From Pilimelia columellifera (lineage in GTDB: Bacteria; Actinomycetota; Actinomycetes; Mycobacteriales; Micromonosporaceae): 38,158 bases of DNA. Below are positions 23,077-31,438 of the stretch, one piece after another. The notes beneath the pieces were generated by a model. That model worked only from the letters and a program-made list of their open reading frames with translations, had not been told where the DNA came from and did no database searches. A program made the translations under genes and the position numbers. Position 1 is the stretch's first letter, and every line of letters begins with the position of its first letter. The stretch is taken from positions 1 through 38,158 of the forward strand of contig NZ_BAAARY010000021.1 of NCBI RefSeq assembly GCF_039532605.1. The letters are read 5' to 3'.

Positions 23077-25632
23077 CTACCGGGTGGTGTCGGCCGCCCG
23101 GGCCCGCAGCGCCCGGACCACACTGTCGCGCCCCTCAGCCACCAGCCGGCGCAGCGGCGCCGGCCGGCTCTCGTCGGCCAGCCACCGTTCGGCGGCCGCG
23201 ACCAGCGCCTCGTCGACCTGATAGGCCGGGAAACCCATCGTGACGAACTCCTGGGCGGTCTCGCTGTCGCGGCGCGCCCACAGGTCCGCGGCGACGTCGA
23301 AGAACCGCTGCGCGTACGGCGCCGTCAGCTCCACCTGCGTGGAGTGCTGGAAGCCGTGCAGCAGCGCCCGGTGCCGCCAGTTCGGCAACTGCTCCGGTCC
23401 CGTCAGCTGCTCCCACACCCGGGCCTTGTTCTCGGCCGTGGGCAGCAGCGCCTCGGCCAACGCCGCCTGGCGCTCGCCGTCGTTAGTGGGGTCCCGACGC
23501 AGCTCGGCTGCGATCTCCTCGGCCGTGCACGCCCCAGCGGCCGCCAGCGACTGCAACGCAGTCCACCGCATCTCGGCGTCCATCGACAGGCCGGCCGGGG
23601 TGGCCGACCCGTCCAGCCAGGACCGCAGCGTCGCCAGGTCGGCCTCGGCACGGGCGGCGCCGGCGTAGGCGCGGGCCCAGGCGAGCTGGAAACCGCTGCC
23701 GGACTCGGTGGCGGCGACCGCGTGGGCGGCGACCTCAGCCAACCGGGCCCAACCGGTCGGCCCCCACACCGGGTCGGCGTAGAACGTCAACGCGGTGGTG
23801 GTCTGGCGCAGCGTCGAGGTGACCAGGTTGATGTCCCGCTCCGCCGGCAGGGCGTTGAGGACCAGATCCAAGTAGTCGCGGGCGGCCAGCTCGCCGTCGC
23901 GGGTCATGTCCCACGTCGTCGACCAGACCAACGCCCGGGCCACCGACGACTCCAGCGTGGCCAGGTTCGCCACGACCGACTTCAGCGACCTCGCGTCCAG
24001 GCGCAGCTTCGTGTAGCTGAGGTCCTCGTCGTTCAGCAGCAGCACGTCGGCGGCGCGCACGCCGGCCAGGCCGTCCAGCACGGTGCGTTCGCCGGAGACG
24101 TCGAGCTGGAGGTGTTCGCGTCGGATGAGCGCGCCGTCGACCAGGTCGTAGAGGCCGACGCCGATCCGGTGCGTCCGCAACGTCGGGTAGTCCGCTGGCG
24201 CGCTCTGCTCGACGACAACCGAGCCGTACGCCCCGTCCGAGGCGATCTCCACCCGTGGGGTGAGGGTGTTGACCTGCGCGGTCTCCAGCCACTGAGCGGA
24301 GAACTTGCGCAGTTCCCGGCCGCAGGCCGTCTCCAGCTCGGTGAGCAGGTCGTCGAAGGTGGCGTTGCCCCACTGGTGCTTGGCGAAGTACGCCCGCAGA
24401 CCGACCAGGAATGCGTCGATCCCCACGTACGCGACGAGTTGCTTGATGACGCTGGCGCCCTTGGCGTAGGTGATGCCGTCGAAGTTGACCTCGACGGCCT
24501 CGACGTCCGGGATCTCGCAGTACACCGGGTGGGTGGAGGACAGCTGGTCCTGCCGGTAGCCCCACGCCTTGCGGGTGGAGGCGAACGTGGCCCAGGCGTC
24601 GGTGAATCGGGTGGCCTCGGCGTTGCACCAGTGGCTGGCCCACTCGGCGAACGACTCGTTGAGCCACAGGTCGTTCCACCAGCGCATGGTGACCAGGTCG
24701 CCGAACCACATGTGCGCCAGCTCATGCAGGATCGTGTTCGCCCGCTGCTCGTACTCGAAGTCGGTGACCTGCGAGCGGAACAGGTAGTACTCCTCGGCGT
24801 GCACGACGCAGCCGAAGTTCTCCATCGCGCCGGCGTTGAACTCCGGCGTCCAGATCTGGTCGTACTTGGGCAGCGGGTACCGGATGCCGAACTTGGCGTG
24901 GAAGAAATCGAAGCCCTGGGTGGTGACCTCGTGCAGGTCGTCGACGTCCAGGTGTTGGGCCATGCTGGCCCGGCACAGGTAACCCATGTCGATGCCGTCG
25001 TGCGACCGGCGCACCTCGTGGTACGGCCCGGCGCACAACGCCGTGATGTAGGTGCTCATCCGCGCCGAGGGCGCGAAGTGGACGGTCCTGGCGCCCCCAG
25101 CGGCGGGCTCCTCGCGTTCGATGACGGCGTTGGAGACGACCCGCCAGCGCTGCGGCGCGGTGACGTGCCAGGTGTAGACGCTCTTGAGGTCTGGCTGGTC
25201 GAAGCAGGCGTAGACGCGCTGGGCGTCGGCGGTTTCGAACTGGCTGTAGAGGTACACCTCGTTGTCGACCGGGTCCACGAGGCGGTGCAGGCCCTGGCCG
25301 GTGTCGGAGTAGGCGAAGTCCGCGTCGATCTCCAGGACGTTGTGGGCGGCCAGGTCCGGCAGGGTCAGGCCGGCCTCGGGCGTCCAGCCGGTGGTGTCCA
25401 GCGGGGCGCCGTTGAGGGTGGCCGAGTGGAGCCGGACGGCCGCGGCTTCGACGAAGCTGCTGGCGCCGGGGTTCTGGCAGCGGAACGTGATCCGGCTCCG
25501 GCTGCGGAAGGCGACGGCGCCGGGCTCGCCGGCGCCGTCGGTGAGGTCGAGGGTGATGTCGTAGCCGACGACATCGACGAGGCGTGCCCGCTCGGCCGCC
25601 TCCAGCTGCGTCAGGTTGCGCACTCCGGCCAC
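23077..25632 (-). CDS. pepN: Aminopeptidase N (M1 zinc metallopeptidase)
   Basis: An 851-aa M1 peptidase that removes N-terminal residues in the cytosol, downstream of the Clp and other proteases. Motifs: NEVYLYSQFETADAQRVYACFDQPDLK (about 124-150), GAMEN at 268-272 (substrate N-terminus recognition), HELAHMWFGD at 303-312 and NESFAEW at 325-331, giving zinc ligands His303, His307 and Glu326 and catalytic Glu304. The all-helical C-terminal ERAP1-like domain follows. Length is near that of mycobacterial PepN. Open frame extends to 25695, but family N-termini begin 3-4 residues before NLT, so I chose GTG 25632, with GGAG 9 nt upstream; ATG 25647 is an alternative. It converges with the DUF5130 gene. 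Confidence 0.95.
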   Translation of the reverse strand: MAGVRNLTQLEAAERARLVDVVGYDITLDLTDGAGEPGAVAFRSRSRITFRCQNPGASSFVEAAAVRLHSATLNGAPLDTTGWTPEAGLTLPDLAAHNVLEIDADFAYSDTGQGLHRLVDPVDNEVYLYSQFETADAQRVYACFDQPDLKSVYTWHVTAPQRWRVVSNAVIEREEPAAGGARTVHFAPSARMSTYITALCAGPYHEVRRSHDGIDMGYLCRASMAQHLDVDDLHEVTTQGFDFFHAKFGIRYPLPKYDQIWTPEFNAGAMENFGCVVHAEEYYLFRSQVTDFEYEQRANTILHELAHMWFGDLVTMRWWNDLWLNESFAEWASHWCNAEATRFTDAWATFASTRKAWGYRQDQLSSTHPVYCEIPDVEAVEVNFDGITYAKGASVIKQLVAYVGIDAFLVGLRAYFAKHQWGNATFDDLLTELETACGRELRKFSAQWLETAQVNTLTPRVEIASDGAYGSVVVEQSAPADYPTLRTHRIGVGLYDLVDGALIRREHLQLDVSGERTVLDGLAGVRAADVLLLNDEDLSYTKLRLDARSLKSVVANLATLESSVARALVWSTTWDMTRDGELAARDYLDLVLNALPAERDINLVTSTLRQTTTALTFYADPVWGPTGWARLAEVAAHAVAATESGSGFQLAWARAYAGAARAEADLATLRSWLDGSATPAGLSMDAEMRWTALQSLAAAGACTAEEIAAELRRDPTNDGERQAALAEALLPTAENKARVWEQLTGPEQLPNWRHRALLHGFQHSTQVELTAPYAQRFFDVAADLWARRDSETAQEFVTMGFPAYQVDEALVAAAERWLADESRPAPLRRLVAEGRDSVVRALRARAADTTR

Positions 25633-26141
25633 GCTGAAAGTCTCCATCCGCTTCTTCGCCGACCGCGTGGTTCGCAAGTCGGCGTGTCCGGTCATCCTGC
25701 CACTTGGATGACGGGGGACGGGAGTGGTGTTCCGCGCGCCTGCCAGGCTCGTGGACGCCCGCCCGGGGGAGTGTGGGCGCCGGTCTGGCCAACCGCCACA
25801 AAATAACAGTCAAAAAGGGTCAAAATGGGCTACTCAGCCACGAGGGGTGCGGGCCCTTCGCGTCGCCACCAGCACTGGGAAGAGGCGCCATGATGCCGAA
25901 CGACAAGCCGGAAACCCCCTCCGCGAGCGTGCCGGCCACCCTCGGCGGCGCCAGGGTGTGGGCGGCGGACGTGGACCGTGGCGACCCCGGTCTGCTGGCG
26001 CCGTCCATCACCATCCGGGCCCGGCTGGACTTGCCGAGCCGATGCCGGAACAACCCCGGAACGGCCGAAACCGCCAGCCACCGGACGTCGGCCCCGGCCG
26101 CCTCGCGGCACCGGGCGCCCGTCCCGGTAGCGTCACCACCC
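25633..26141. other. Intergenic stretch between pepN and the DUF1015 gene
   Basis: 509 nt between divergent genes. At 25795-25830 is an AT-rich patch with direct repeats of GTCAAAA (25809 and 25819). It is followed by a 22-codon open frame, ATG 25825 to TGA 25891-25893 (MGYSATRG..HWEEAP), with AAGGG upstream. Its stop overlaps an ATG at 25890 that is in frame with the DUF1015 gene. That 84-codon extension is Ser/Arg/Pro-rich and unlike the family. A TAGCGT at 26128-26133, 8 nt before ATG 26142, is a likely -10 of a leaderless transcript. No convincing separate gene is seen. Confidence 0.5.
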
Positions 26142-27377
26142 ATGACGATCGTCCACCCGATCGGGCGCGCCTGGATCACCACCGGCGGCACCGGCGCGCA
26201 GAACTACGACGAGTTCGCCGACGAAGCCGAGATCACGGCGATCATCGCCGACAACCCGCACAGCGCGTTGGCTGTCGAGATGCCGCACCGGTCCCCGGCC
26301 GCCGCCGGACGGCCCTACGCCGCCTGCCTCGACGACGCCGTCGCCCGGCTGGAGCAGACCAAGAAGGCTGGCGGATACCGACCGCAGGCGGAGACGATCG
26401 TCCTGTACCGGATCAGCTGGCCGGTCTCCCGCAACGCCGGCGCCGACATGGCCGCCGCCTACGGGTTGTACTGCATGGTCGACACCGACCAGATCTCCAC
26501 CAGCGCCGAGGAGCCCGGCCGGGTAATCCGCAACGAGGATGTCTTCGTCGAGAAGGTCCGCGAGCGCGTCGCCCTCGCCGACGCCACCAATCACCTGCTG
26601 TCGCCGGTGCTGCTGCTGGCAGCCGGGACGCCCGGCGCACGGCTGCACGAGGCGCTCGCCGCCGCGTGCGACGGCGCCGGCGCGCCCGCCGCCGTCGACG
26701 TCGACCAGGCTGGCCGCACCCACGCCATCTGGCCACTGCCACCGGGCCGGGACGCCGACCGGCTCCGCGAGCTGGCCAGCGCCGGCGACCTCGTCGTCGC
26801 CGACGGCAACCACCGCAGCCTCGCCGCCCAGGTCGGCGGTCAGCCGCGCTTCCTGGCGGTCATCACCACCCCCGACTCGGTCACCATCCAGCCGTACCAC
26901 CGGTTGGTAGGGCCGCTGCCGATCTCGCCGACCGAACTGGTCAACCGCCTCGCCGCCGCCGGCGCCGAGGTGACCGACCTGCCCGGACGCCCGCAGACCC
27001 CACCCCACGGCGGCGCCGTCCACCTCTACGCCGCCGGTCGTGGCTGGGCGGTGCGGCTGGCCGCCCCACGCGGCGCCGACGCCCTCGAGCGCCTCGACCA
27101 CGCCCTGGTGGAGTCGCAGATCCTCGCCGGACCGCTCGGCCTCGACGCGGGCGACAAGCGCGTCACCTACGTCGGCGGCGACTACCCGGCGCAGTGGCTC
27201 TGCGACGAGGTCGACGCCGGCCGCGCCGACCTGGCCGTTCTCATCGCCCCGGTCACCGTCGATGACTTCCTGGCCGTCAACCTCGCCCGCCGCAAGCTGC
27301 CGCGCAAGAGCACCTGGTTCACCCCGAAGGCCCGCGCCGGACTGGTCCTGGCCGAGCTGACCGGACACACCGCCTGA
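26142..27377 (+). CDS. DUF1015-family protein
   Basis: A 411-aa cytoplasmic protein of the DUF1015 family. Visible family blocks: ITTGGTGAQNYDEFADEAEI near the start, ALAVEMPHRSPA, VLYRISWP, AGDLVVADGNHRSLAA at about 222-237 (the family's DGNHR motif), FLAVITTP, and the terminal RKLPRKSTWFTPKARAGLV. Family members are poorly characterised; some are annotated as HTH-like or SpoOJ/ParA-associated, without support here. The start ATG 26142 follows a TAGCGT -10-like element by 8 nt, suggesting a leaderless mRNA. An in-frame ATG at 25890 would add 84 low-complexity residues; I consider it less likely. It is upstream of rpiB, on the same strand, 68 nt apart. Confidence 0.82.
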   Translation: MTIVHPIGRAWITTGGTGAQNYDEFADEAEITAIIADNPHSALAVEMPHRSPAAAGRPYAACLDDAVARLEQTKKAGGYRPQAETIVLYRISWPVSRNAGADMAAAYGLYCMVDTDQISTSAEEPGRVIRNEDVFVEKVRERVALADATNHLLSPVLLLAAGTPGARLHEALAAACDGAGAPAAVDVDQAGRTHAIWPLPPGRDADRLRELASAGDLVVADGNHRSLAAQVGGQPRFLAVITTPDSVTIQPYHRLVGPLPISPTELVNRLAAAGAEVTDLPGRPQTPPHGGAVHLYAAGRGWAVRLAAPRGADALERLDHALVESQILAGPLGLDAGDKRVTYVGGDYPAQWLCDEVDAGRADLAVLIAPVTVDDFLAVNLARRKLPRKSTWFTPKARAGLVLAELTGHTA

Positions 27378-27445
27378 CCTGGCGTGCCGGGGACCACAGC
27401 GGCGCCGGCGGACACGGCCGCCCGGTGACCTGAGACACTGCGCCT

Positions 27446-27913
27446 ATGCGCGTCTATCTGGCTGCCGACCATGCCGGCTATGAGCTGAAGAACCACCTTG
27501 TCAAGCACCTCGTCGAGCAGGGTCACGAGGCGATCGATGTCGGGCCCGCCAGCTACGACGCCGAGGACGACTACCCGGCGTTCTGCCTGCACGCCGGCGC
27601 TCGCGTGGTCGCCGACCCGGGCAGTCTGGGAGTCGTCATCGGCGGCTCGGGCAACGGCGAGCAGATCGCCGCCAACAAGATCGACGGGGTGCGGGCAGCC
27701 CTGGCCTGGAACACCGAGATCGCGTCGTTGGCCCGTGAGCACAACGACGCGAACGTGGTGGGCGTCGGCGCCCGTCAGCACACCCTCGACGACGCCACCG
27801 CGATCGTCGAGGCGTTCCTGGCCACCCCGTTCAGCGGCGGGGAGAGGCACAGCCGCCGCATCGGCCAGATCGCGGCCTACGAGGCCAGCGGGCAGCTCCC
27901 CGAGCTGCCCTGA
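27446..27913 (+). CDS. rpiB: Ribose-5-phosphate isomerase B
   Basis: A 155-aa RpiB/LacAB-family enzyme that interconverts ribose-5-phosphate and ribulose-5-phosphate in the pentose phosphate pathway. MRVYLAADHAGYELKNHL at the start has the sugar-phosphate-binding DHAG; GGSGNGEQIAANK at 69-81 is the phosphate/active-site loop; AREHNDANVVGVGAR at about 96-110 carries His/Asn residues. As in mycobacterial RpiB, the position of the E. coli active-site Cys in the GGSGNG loop is not a cysteine (the loop reads IGGSGNG), so a Glu takes over catalysis, as shown for the M. tuberculosis enzyme. GACACT lies 6 nt before the ATG, a leaderless pattern. The rpiB-pepN-clp neighbourhood is conserved. Confidence 0.95.
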   Translation: MRVYLAADHAGYELKNHLVKHLVEQGHEAIDVGPASYDAEDDYPAFCLHAGARVVADPGSLGVVIGGSGNGEQIAANKIDGVRAALAWNTEIASLAREHNDANVVGVGARQHTLDDATAIVEAFLATPFSGGERHSRRIGQIAAYEASGQLPELP

Positions 27914-27920
27914 CCAGCCG

Positions 27921-28187
27921 TCAGGACCGGTAGCCAGGCAACTCCTCGCTCGGCGTCCAACCCCGGTGCGTCACGGTGACCGATCGTTCGGCCGCTGCGA
28001 GATCCTCCGCCGTCGGCCGGGCGGCGTCCCGGGCCCGCATCGCCGCCGCGGCCGACACCTGCGTGGCCCCGGCCCCGACCAGCGATCGCAGTCCACGTTC
28101 GCTGTCGACGTCGGTCGCCCGACGGCGGCCCGCCGTCGGGCGCGGCGTGCTCTGGCGGCGAAATTCCGGCTTGTCGGTCGGCTCCAT
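27921..28187 (-). CDS. Small conserved actinobacterial protein
   Basis: An 88-aa protein of unknown function, convergent with rpiB (7-nt gap). The N-terminal 30 residues are basic and Pro/Thr-rich (EPTDKPEFRRQSTPRPTAGRR). The rest, GLRSLVGAGATQVSAAAAMRARDAARPTAEDLAAAERSVTVTHRGWTPSE, looks helical and matches, as I remember it, a short uncharacterised family in Micromonosporaceae and relatives with the phrase RGLR.LVG...VS...AMRARD..RPT..DLA.AE. No signal or membrane segment, no Cys or His clusters. Coding is supported by this recall and by GC-skewed third codon positions; function unknown. Confidence 0.75.
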   Translation of the reverse strand: MEPTDKPEFRRQSTPRPTAGRRRATDVDSERGLRSLVGAGATQVSAAAAMRARDAARPTAEDLAAAERSVTVTHRGWTPSEELPGYRS

Positions 28188-28249
28188 GGCCCAGACGGTA
28201 GCGCGCTGGCTGGGCCGCGCCGACCCGGTACACCGTCAGCGGCAGTCGG

Positions 28250-29494
28250 TCAGAAGATCTCGCAGGCCGACGGCGCCCTTGTGCCGGCGAAGGCCAGACT
28301 CGCCCGCGTCAGCGCCCCGGCGTCGGATGAGCCGCCCTGCCCAGCGTCGGCCAACCTTGCCAACGTCGGGCCTCCCAGGAACGCCGCGCCGAGCGTCCGA
28401 ATGTCGCAGACCACGTCGGCCGGCGCCCCGGTCCGGTCGCACCCGGCCCCGTCCGGACCGCCACGCAGCCGCCACCGCCCAGCGTTCGCCGGCAGCAACT
28501 CGTCCTCCACCTCGATCACCACGTCGACGTCAACGGCGTACCGCCGCGCCGCCAACGCCGCGCCGACGTCCACCAGGCGCACCCACAACGCCTCGCCGAC
28601 CCGGGCTCGCAGCCGTGCCGGCTCAGCGACCATGAGCCGCAACGGCTCGTCCTCGGCCGCCATCGCGAAGCTCGCGACACGGGCCAGGTCGATGCCGAGC
28701 AGGAACCGCCACAGCTCGGCGTAGCTGGCCGGGTCGACCGCGATCACCGAGTCGATGCGAACCTCCGCCGCCGGGCTGTCATCGTCCCATCCCTCCTTGG
28801 TCCGCCAGAGGGCGAAGCCGGTCGGGCCGCCGGGCCCCTCGACCAGCGCCGCGCGGCGCTCGGTGGCCCCGTCACGGGATGACTCGGAGTCCGTCAGGAG
28901 GTAGTTCCACATCTGCGGCGATCTTGTCGACCAGCCTGGGCGCGTCGGCTGCACGACATCGAAGACCCGTCGGAGTTCGGCCAGCGCATCCGGTGGCGTG
29001 ACCATGCGTAACCGACCATGGCGCTCACCCGGACGGCGCCAGGATGTTTGCAGGTCCGTCTCGCGGGTGTCGATCCGCAGGTTGAGCCGACTGGCGGCTG
29101 GCCCGTACCCGAACCTCGGGTAGATCCGCCCCTCGCTGGCCCACAGCACCGCGAACGGCTCGACGCCAACGGCCTGGACGGCGCCGAGCTGGCGTTGCAT
29201 CAGGGCCCGCAGAATTCCGCGCCGCCGGTGCGTCGGGGCCACCCCCACCTGGGTGACGTGCGCCGCCGGGACGACCCCGCCCGGGACCGCCATCGCCCGG
29301 GTGAACGCCGAGGCGTGCCCGACGATGTCCACCCCGTCGACGGCGACCAGCGCCCGCCCGGCCTCCCACAGCTCGCCCGCCGCCGCCCGCTGCTCCTGGT
29401 CAGGGCCGCCGTGAAAGAGCAGCCAGAGCAGGTCGGCGATCGCGTCCCAGTCGCCGGTGGCCGCTGCGCGGATGTTCGGCTGGTCAGTCGTCAT
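28250..29494 (-). CDS. Eis-like GNAT N-acetyltransferase
   Basis: A 414-aa protein with the tripartite layout of Eis. An N-terminal GNAT domain (1-150) has the acetyl-CoA loop VTQVGVAPTHRRRGILRALM (about 81-100) and the phrase ILWASE/YPRFGYGPA (here VLWASEGRIYPRFGYGPA, about 115-132). A second GNAT-like domain follows, and then a C-terminal sterol-carrier-like domain (about 300-414) ending in Phe, whose free carboxylate serves as base in Eis enzymes. Mycobacterial Eis acetylates several amines of aminoglycosides and also host protein lysines; the true substrate here is unknown. It may be an intrinsic low-level aminoglycoside resistance factor, which is inference. No clear ribosome-binding site was seen before ATG 29494. 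Divergent from the membrane-protein gene. Confidence 0.88.
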   Translation of the reverse strand: MTTDQPNIRAAATGDWDAIADLLWLLFHGGPDQEQRAAAGELWEAGRALVAVDGVDIVGHASAFTRAMAVPGGVVPAAHVTQVGVAPTHRRRGILRALMQRQLGAVQAVGVEPFAVLWASEGRIYPRFGYGPAASRLNLRIDTRETDLQTSWRRPGERHGRLRMVTPPDALAELRRVFDVVQPTRPGWSTRSPQMWNYLLTDSESSRDGATERRAALVEGPGGPTGFALWRTKEGWDDDSPAAEVRIDSVIAVDPASYAELWRFLLGIDLARVASFAMAAEDEPLRLMVAEPARLRARVGEALWVRLVDVGAALAARRYAVDVDVVIEVEDELLPANAGRWRLRGGPDGAGCDRTGAPADVVCDIRTLGAAFLGGPTLARLADAGQGGSSDAGALTRASLAFAGTRAPSACEIF

Positions 29495-29559
29495 GCGAAA
29501 TCTCTAACCCATCATCGCGGCTGCTGCGAGCGATTTGTCGCTGCGGCTACCCTCATTCT

Positions 29560-30237
29560 GTGACCCGAGGCGACGGCCGCGGCGACAGCGACGGGGAAGG
29601 TGGCTCCATGGCACACGGCGACGGGTCCACGTCCGACAGCGAGCTGCCCCCGCCGTCCGACCCGTGGGGTGTTCCGGCGACCCCGCCGACGCCCAACTCG
29701 CCAGCCAAGGGCCCGCTCCGCCCGGTGGCCGGGTCATGGACGCCGCCGGTGGCGGCGACGCCCGCCTACAACCAGGGACGGGCGCAGGTCGGCGCCCGCA
29801 GGCCGGCGCCCTTGACAGTCACCCAGGAGTACCCCGCCGAGCTTCGTGGCCACGCCGAAGCGGTGCTCGGCGGCAGCTCGGGCGTCAGCTGGGAGGAGCG
29901 GAAGCGCCAGCTGCGCCGGGGCCGCGAGTGGAGCTGGATCGGCGGCCTCATCGGTCTCGTGGGCTGGGGCCTGTGGGCCGTATCGTCGATCGACAGCACC
30001 GCCGACCTCGGCGTTCCGGTGCTGGCGTTGGTTCTGGTCATCGCGATCGCGGCCGGGGTCTTCGCGTTGGCCCGTCTCGTCGGCCGGGTCGTCCTGGAAC
30101 GGACGATGGGGAGGGCGCGACGTAGCGCGTGGGGCGCCCACCTGACCGCCGGGGTCTTCTGCGCGCTCGCTGGTTTCGCCTACCTGGCGCAGACGCCGTG
30201 GATCGTCTCGGCCTGGAACTTCGTCCGCGGCGTGTGA
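29560..30237 (+). CDS. Conserved membrane protein with three hydrophobic segments
   Basis: A 225-aa protein. The first 110 residues are polar and Pro/Ser/Gly-rich (SELPPPSDPWGVPATPPTP). A basic amphipathic stretch WEERKRQLRRGREWSW (about 110-125) precedes three hydrophobic helices: WIGGLIGLVGWGLWAVSS, VPVLALVLVIAIAAGVFALA and HLTAGVFCALAGFAYLAQT. No family is recognised. Two starts compete: GTG 29560 lies 6 nt after TACCCT, the leaderless pattern used nearby, whereas ATG 29608 has GAAGGTGG upstream. It ends 30 nt before the tRNA-Gly fragment that marks the edge of the integrated element, so it is the last core gene on that side. Confidence 0.8.
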   Translation: MTRGDGRGDSDGEGGSMAHGDGSTSDSELPPPSDPWGVPATPPTPNSPAKGPLRPVAGSWTPPVAATPAYNQGRAQVGARRPAPLTVTQEYPAELRGHAEAVLGGSSGVSWEERKRQLRRGREWSWIGGLIGLVGWGLWAVSSIDSTADLGVPVLALVLVIAIAAGVFALARLVGRVVLERTMGRARRSAWGAHLTAGVFCALAGFAYLAQTPWIVSAWNFVRGV

Positions 30238-30267
30238 GCGGCGATCCCGGCAGCGGTCTCGGTTGGT

Positions 30268-30316
30268 GGTGTGGAGCGGGCGACGGGAATCGAACCCGCA
30301 CCGTCAGTTTGGAAGA
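30268..30316 (-). repeat. Left attachment site: displaced tRNA-Gly 3' fragment
   Basis: 49 nt identical to 32822-32870. On the minus strand it contains the anticodon-loop end, the anticodon 3' stem, T arm, 3' acceptor strand and CCA of tRNA-Gly, but no D arm or 5' acceptor strand. The match breaks right after the anticodon loop (GGAAGA then GCGC instead of CTGA). It is not a working tRNA. Confidence 0.92.
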
Positions 30317-30410
30317 GCGCCTTCGATGGGTCATCTTGCCCGGATCGCCTGGTCAAGGCCCTGGTCACCGTGCCCGTCTCGGGCCGTTCGTGACCGCCCG
30401 GGGAACCGGT

Positions 30411-30431
30411 TAATGGCACGCTAATGGCACG
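30411..30431. repeat. Left pair of TAATGGCACGC repeats (integrase arm-site candidate)
   Basis: TAATGGCACG-C-TAATGGCACG, two 10-nt units at 11-nt spacing, 95 nt inside the left attachment core. The same double unit in the same orientation lies 70 nt inside the right core. Paired direct repeats near both ends are typical arm-type sites of tyrosine integrases. Confidence 0.75.
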
Positions 30432-30458
30432 ACGCTGGCCGCAGCCATGCCGCTGCCC

Positions 30459-30608
30459 GCTGTCATCCCGTCTGCCGTCGTCCCACCCGTCAGGGGCGCG
30501 GGTCTGCCCCAGGGCGGCAAGGTGGAGCGCCCTACCGGACGTACGACCTTGCCGCCCTGGGGCAGATCTGCTCGGCTTGCCTGGGGCGTCGGCAGACGGG
30601 ATGACAGC
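30459..30608. repeat. 150-bp interrupted palindrome
   Basis: Outer arms GCTGTCATCCCGTCTGCCG (30459-30477) and its exact reverse complement (30590-30608), 19 bp. Inner arms 30503-30523 and 30546-30566 are an exact 21-bp inverted repeat (starts TCTGCCCCAGGG) with a 22-nt loop. Between them are 25- and 23-nt stretches that do not pair. As two inverted copies of a 63-65-nt unit they differ only in the middle. No coding capacity was found in it; could be a structured RNA, a replication or transfer site of the element, or a MITE-like insertion. Confidence 0.8.
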
Positions 30609-30754
30609 ACCCCCGACCCACCCGCTCAGCGTGAGGCAAAGACGATCATCCCGGAGTCGGAGGCCCCCGCCGGAGGCACAGAAGACCGACCGCACTCCGG
30701 ACCGTTAGCTGGACGCTCGGATCTCCCGGCAGCGGCCCGGCTACGCTTCCCGCC

Positions 30755-31066
30755 ATGGCCGATGTGGTGGAGCTGGCTTACGTGCATGCGGACCCGCCGA
30801 CGATGGTGGCGCAGGCAATGAGCGCCGCGCTGGGCGTCACGTTGTCGCTCCGGGAGAGCCTCTATCGCGGTGGTGAGTACTTCTACGCCGAGCTGCCCGA
30901 TGGAACGGCGTTGAGGGTGCAGCACAACGTGGACCTGGACGAGCTGGCCGAGCCGGCATACGCGGACGCTGCGACCGTCGTCTACGCGTCGATGCCTAGA
31001 TGGGCGGCGGCGACAGTTGGAGCGCTCTTGCGTCGGATAGACCTCGTGCCAGTGATCGTTGATTGA
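30755..31066 (+). CDS. Small protein of unknown function in the element
   Basis: A 103-aa intact open frame with no recognised domain. Sequence runs VVELAYVHADPPTMVAQAMSAALGVTLSLRESLYRGGEYFYAELPDGTALRVQHNVDLDELAEPAYADAATVVYASM and ends ALLRRIDLVPVIVD. It is acidic, soluble in appearance, with alternating short strands and helices; the phrase GGEYFYAELPDGTALRVQHN suggests a small alpha/beta fold, perhaps a ligand- or toxin-binding one, but I cannot name it. TACGCT at 30742-30747 lies 7 nt before the ATG, a leaderless promoter pattern. It follows the palindrome and is followed by a strong hairpin (31121-31149), so it is a single-gene unit. Confidence 0.7.
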   Translation: MADVVELAYVHADPPTMVAQAMSAALGVTLSLRESLYRGGEYFYAELPDGTALRVQHNVDLDELAEPAYADAATVVYASMPRWAAATVGALLRRIDLVPVIVD

Positions 31067-31438
31067 CGATCCGCGCGGCACACGGGCCGGCGCGGGTTCC
31101 GGCGGGTTTCGGCGGGCCGCCCGCCCGCCCCGTCTCGCGGGGCGGGCGGCTTGCCGCCGGCCGGCTTGCCGTGCCGGTGCCGCGCGGAGCGCGGCCTTGA
31201 TACCTAAGAGAACAATTCGGCAACCCGTTGAGGCAGGGCCGCGTAGTGGTCATTTCCGGCACGGGCACCTCGGCTGCGCGAACTCTCGGCAACGGGCTCG
31301 CAGTACCCGACGGCTGGGACTGAGACGCTGGTACGAAGCTGTCGCCGAAACTCTCGGCAGTGGTCCTTCCCAGAGATGCCACAGAAGATGTAGTGCGCAC
31401 ATGCTGTCCCTAGTGAGACAAACTGTTAGCGTTGGGAC
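31067..31438. other. Gene-free stretch in the element
   Basis: 372 nt. The first 130 nt are extremely G+C-rich and hold the hairpin at 31121-31149. The rest is of lower G+C than the surrounding core. It has no credible open frame, but at 31427-31432 is TAGCGT, 6 nt before the next ATG, a leaderless promoter. Two short repeats of CTCTCGGCA (near 31281 and 31351) are visible. Nothing else was found. Confidence 0.5.
31121..31149. terminator. GC-rich hairpin after the 103-aa gene
   Basis: CCGCCCGCCCCG, loop TCTCG, CGGGGCGGGCGG: a perfect 12-bp stem, 55 nt past the stop codon. Probably ends that transcript. Confidence 0.7.

Noticed and set aside
22603..25806. A 1067-codon open frame antisense to pepN
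   Set aside because: Arg/Gly/Val-rich mirror of a high-GC gene. The opposite strand has all M1 peptidase motifs; this frame has no family resemblance.
30272..30316. Second functional tRNA gene
   Set aside because: Only the 3' part of tRNA-Gly is present, without D arm or 5' acceptor strand. It is the displaced attachment fragment.
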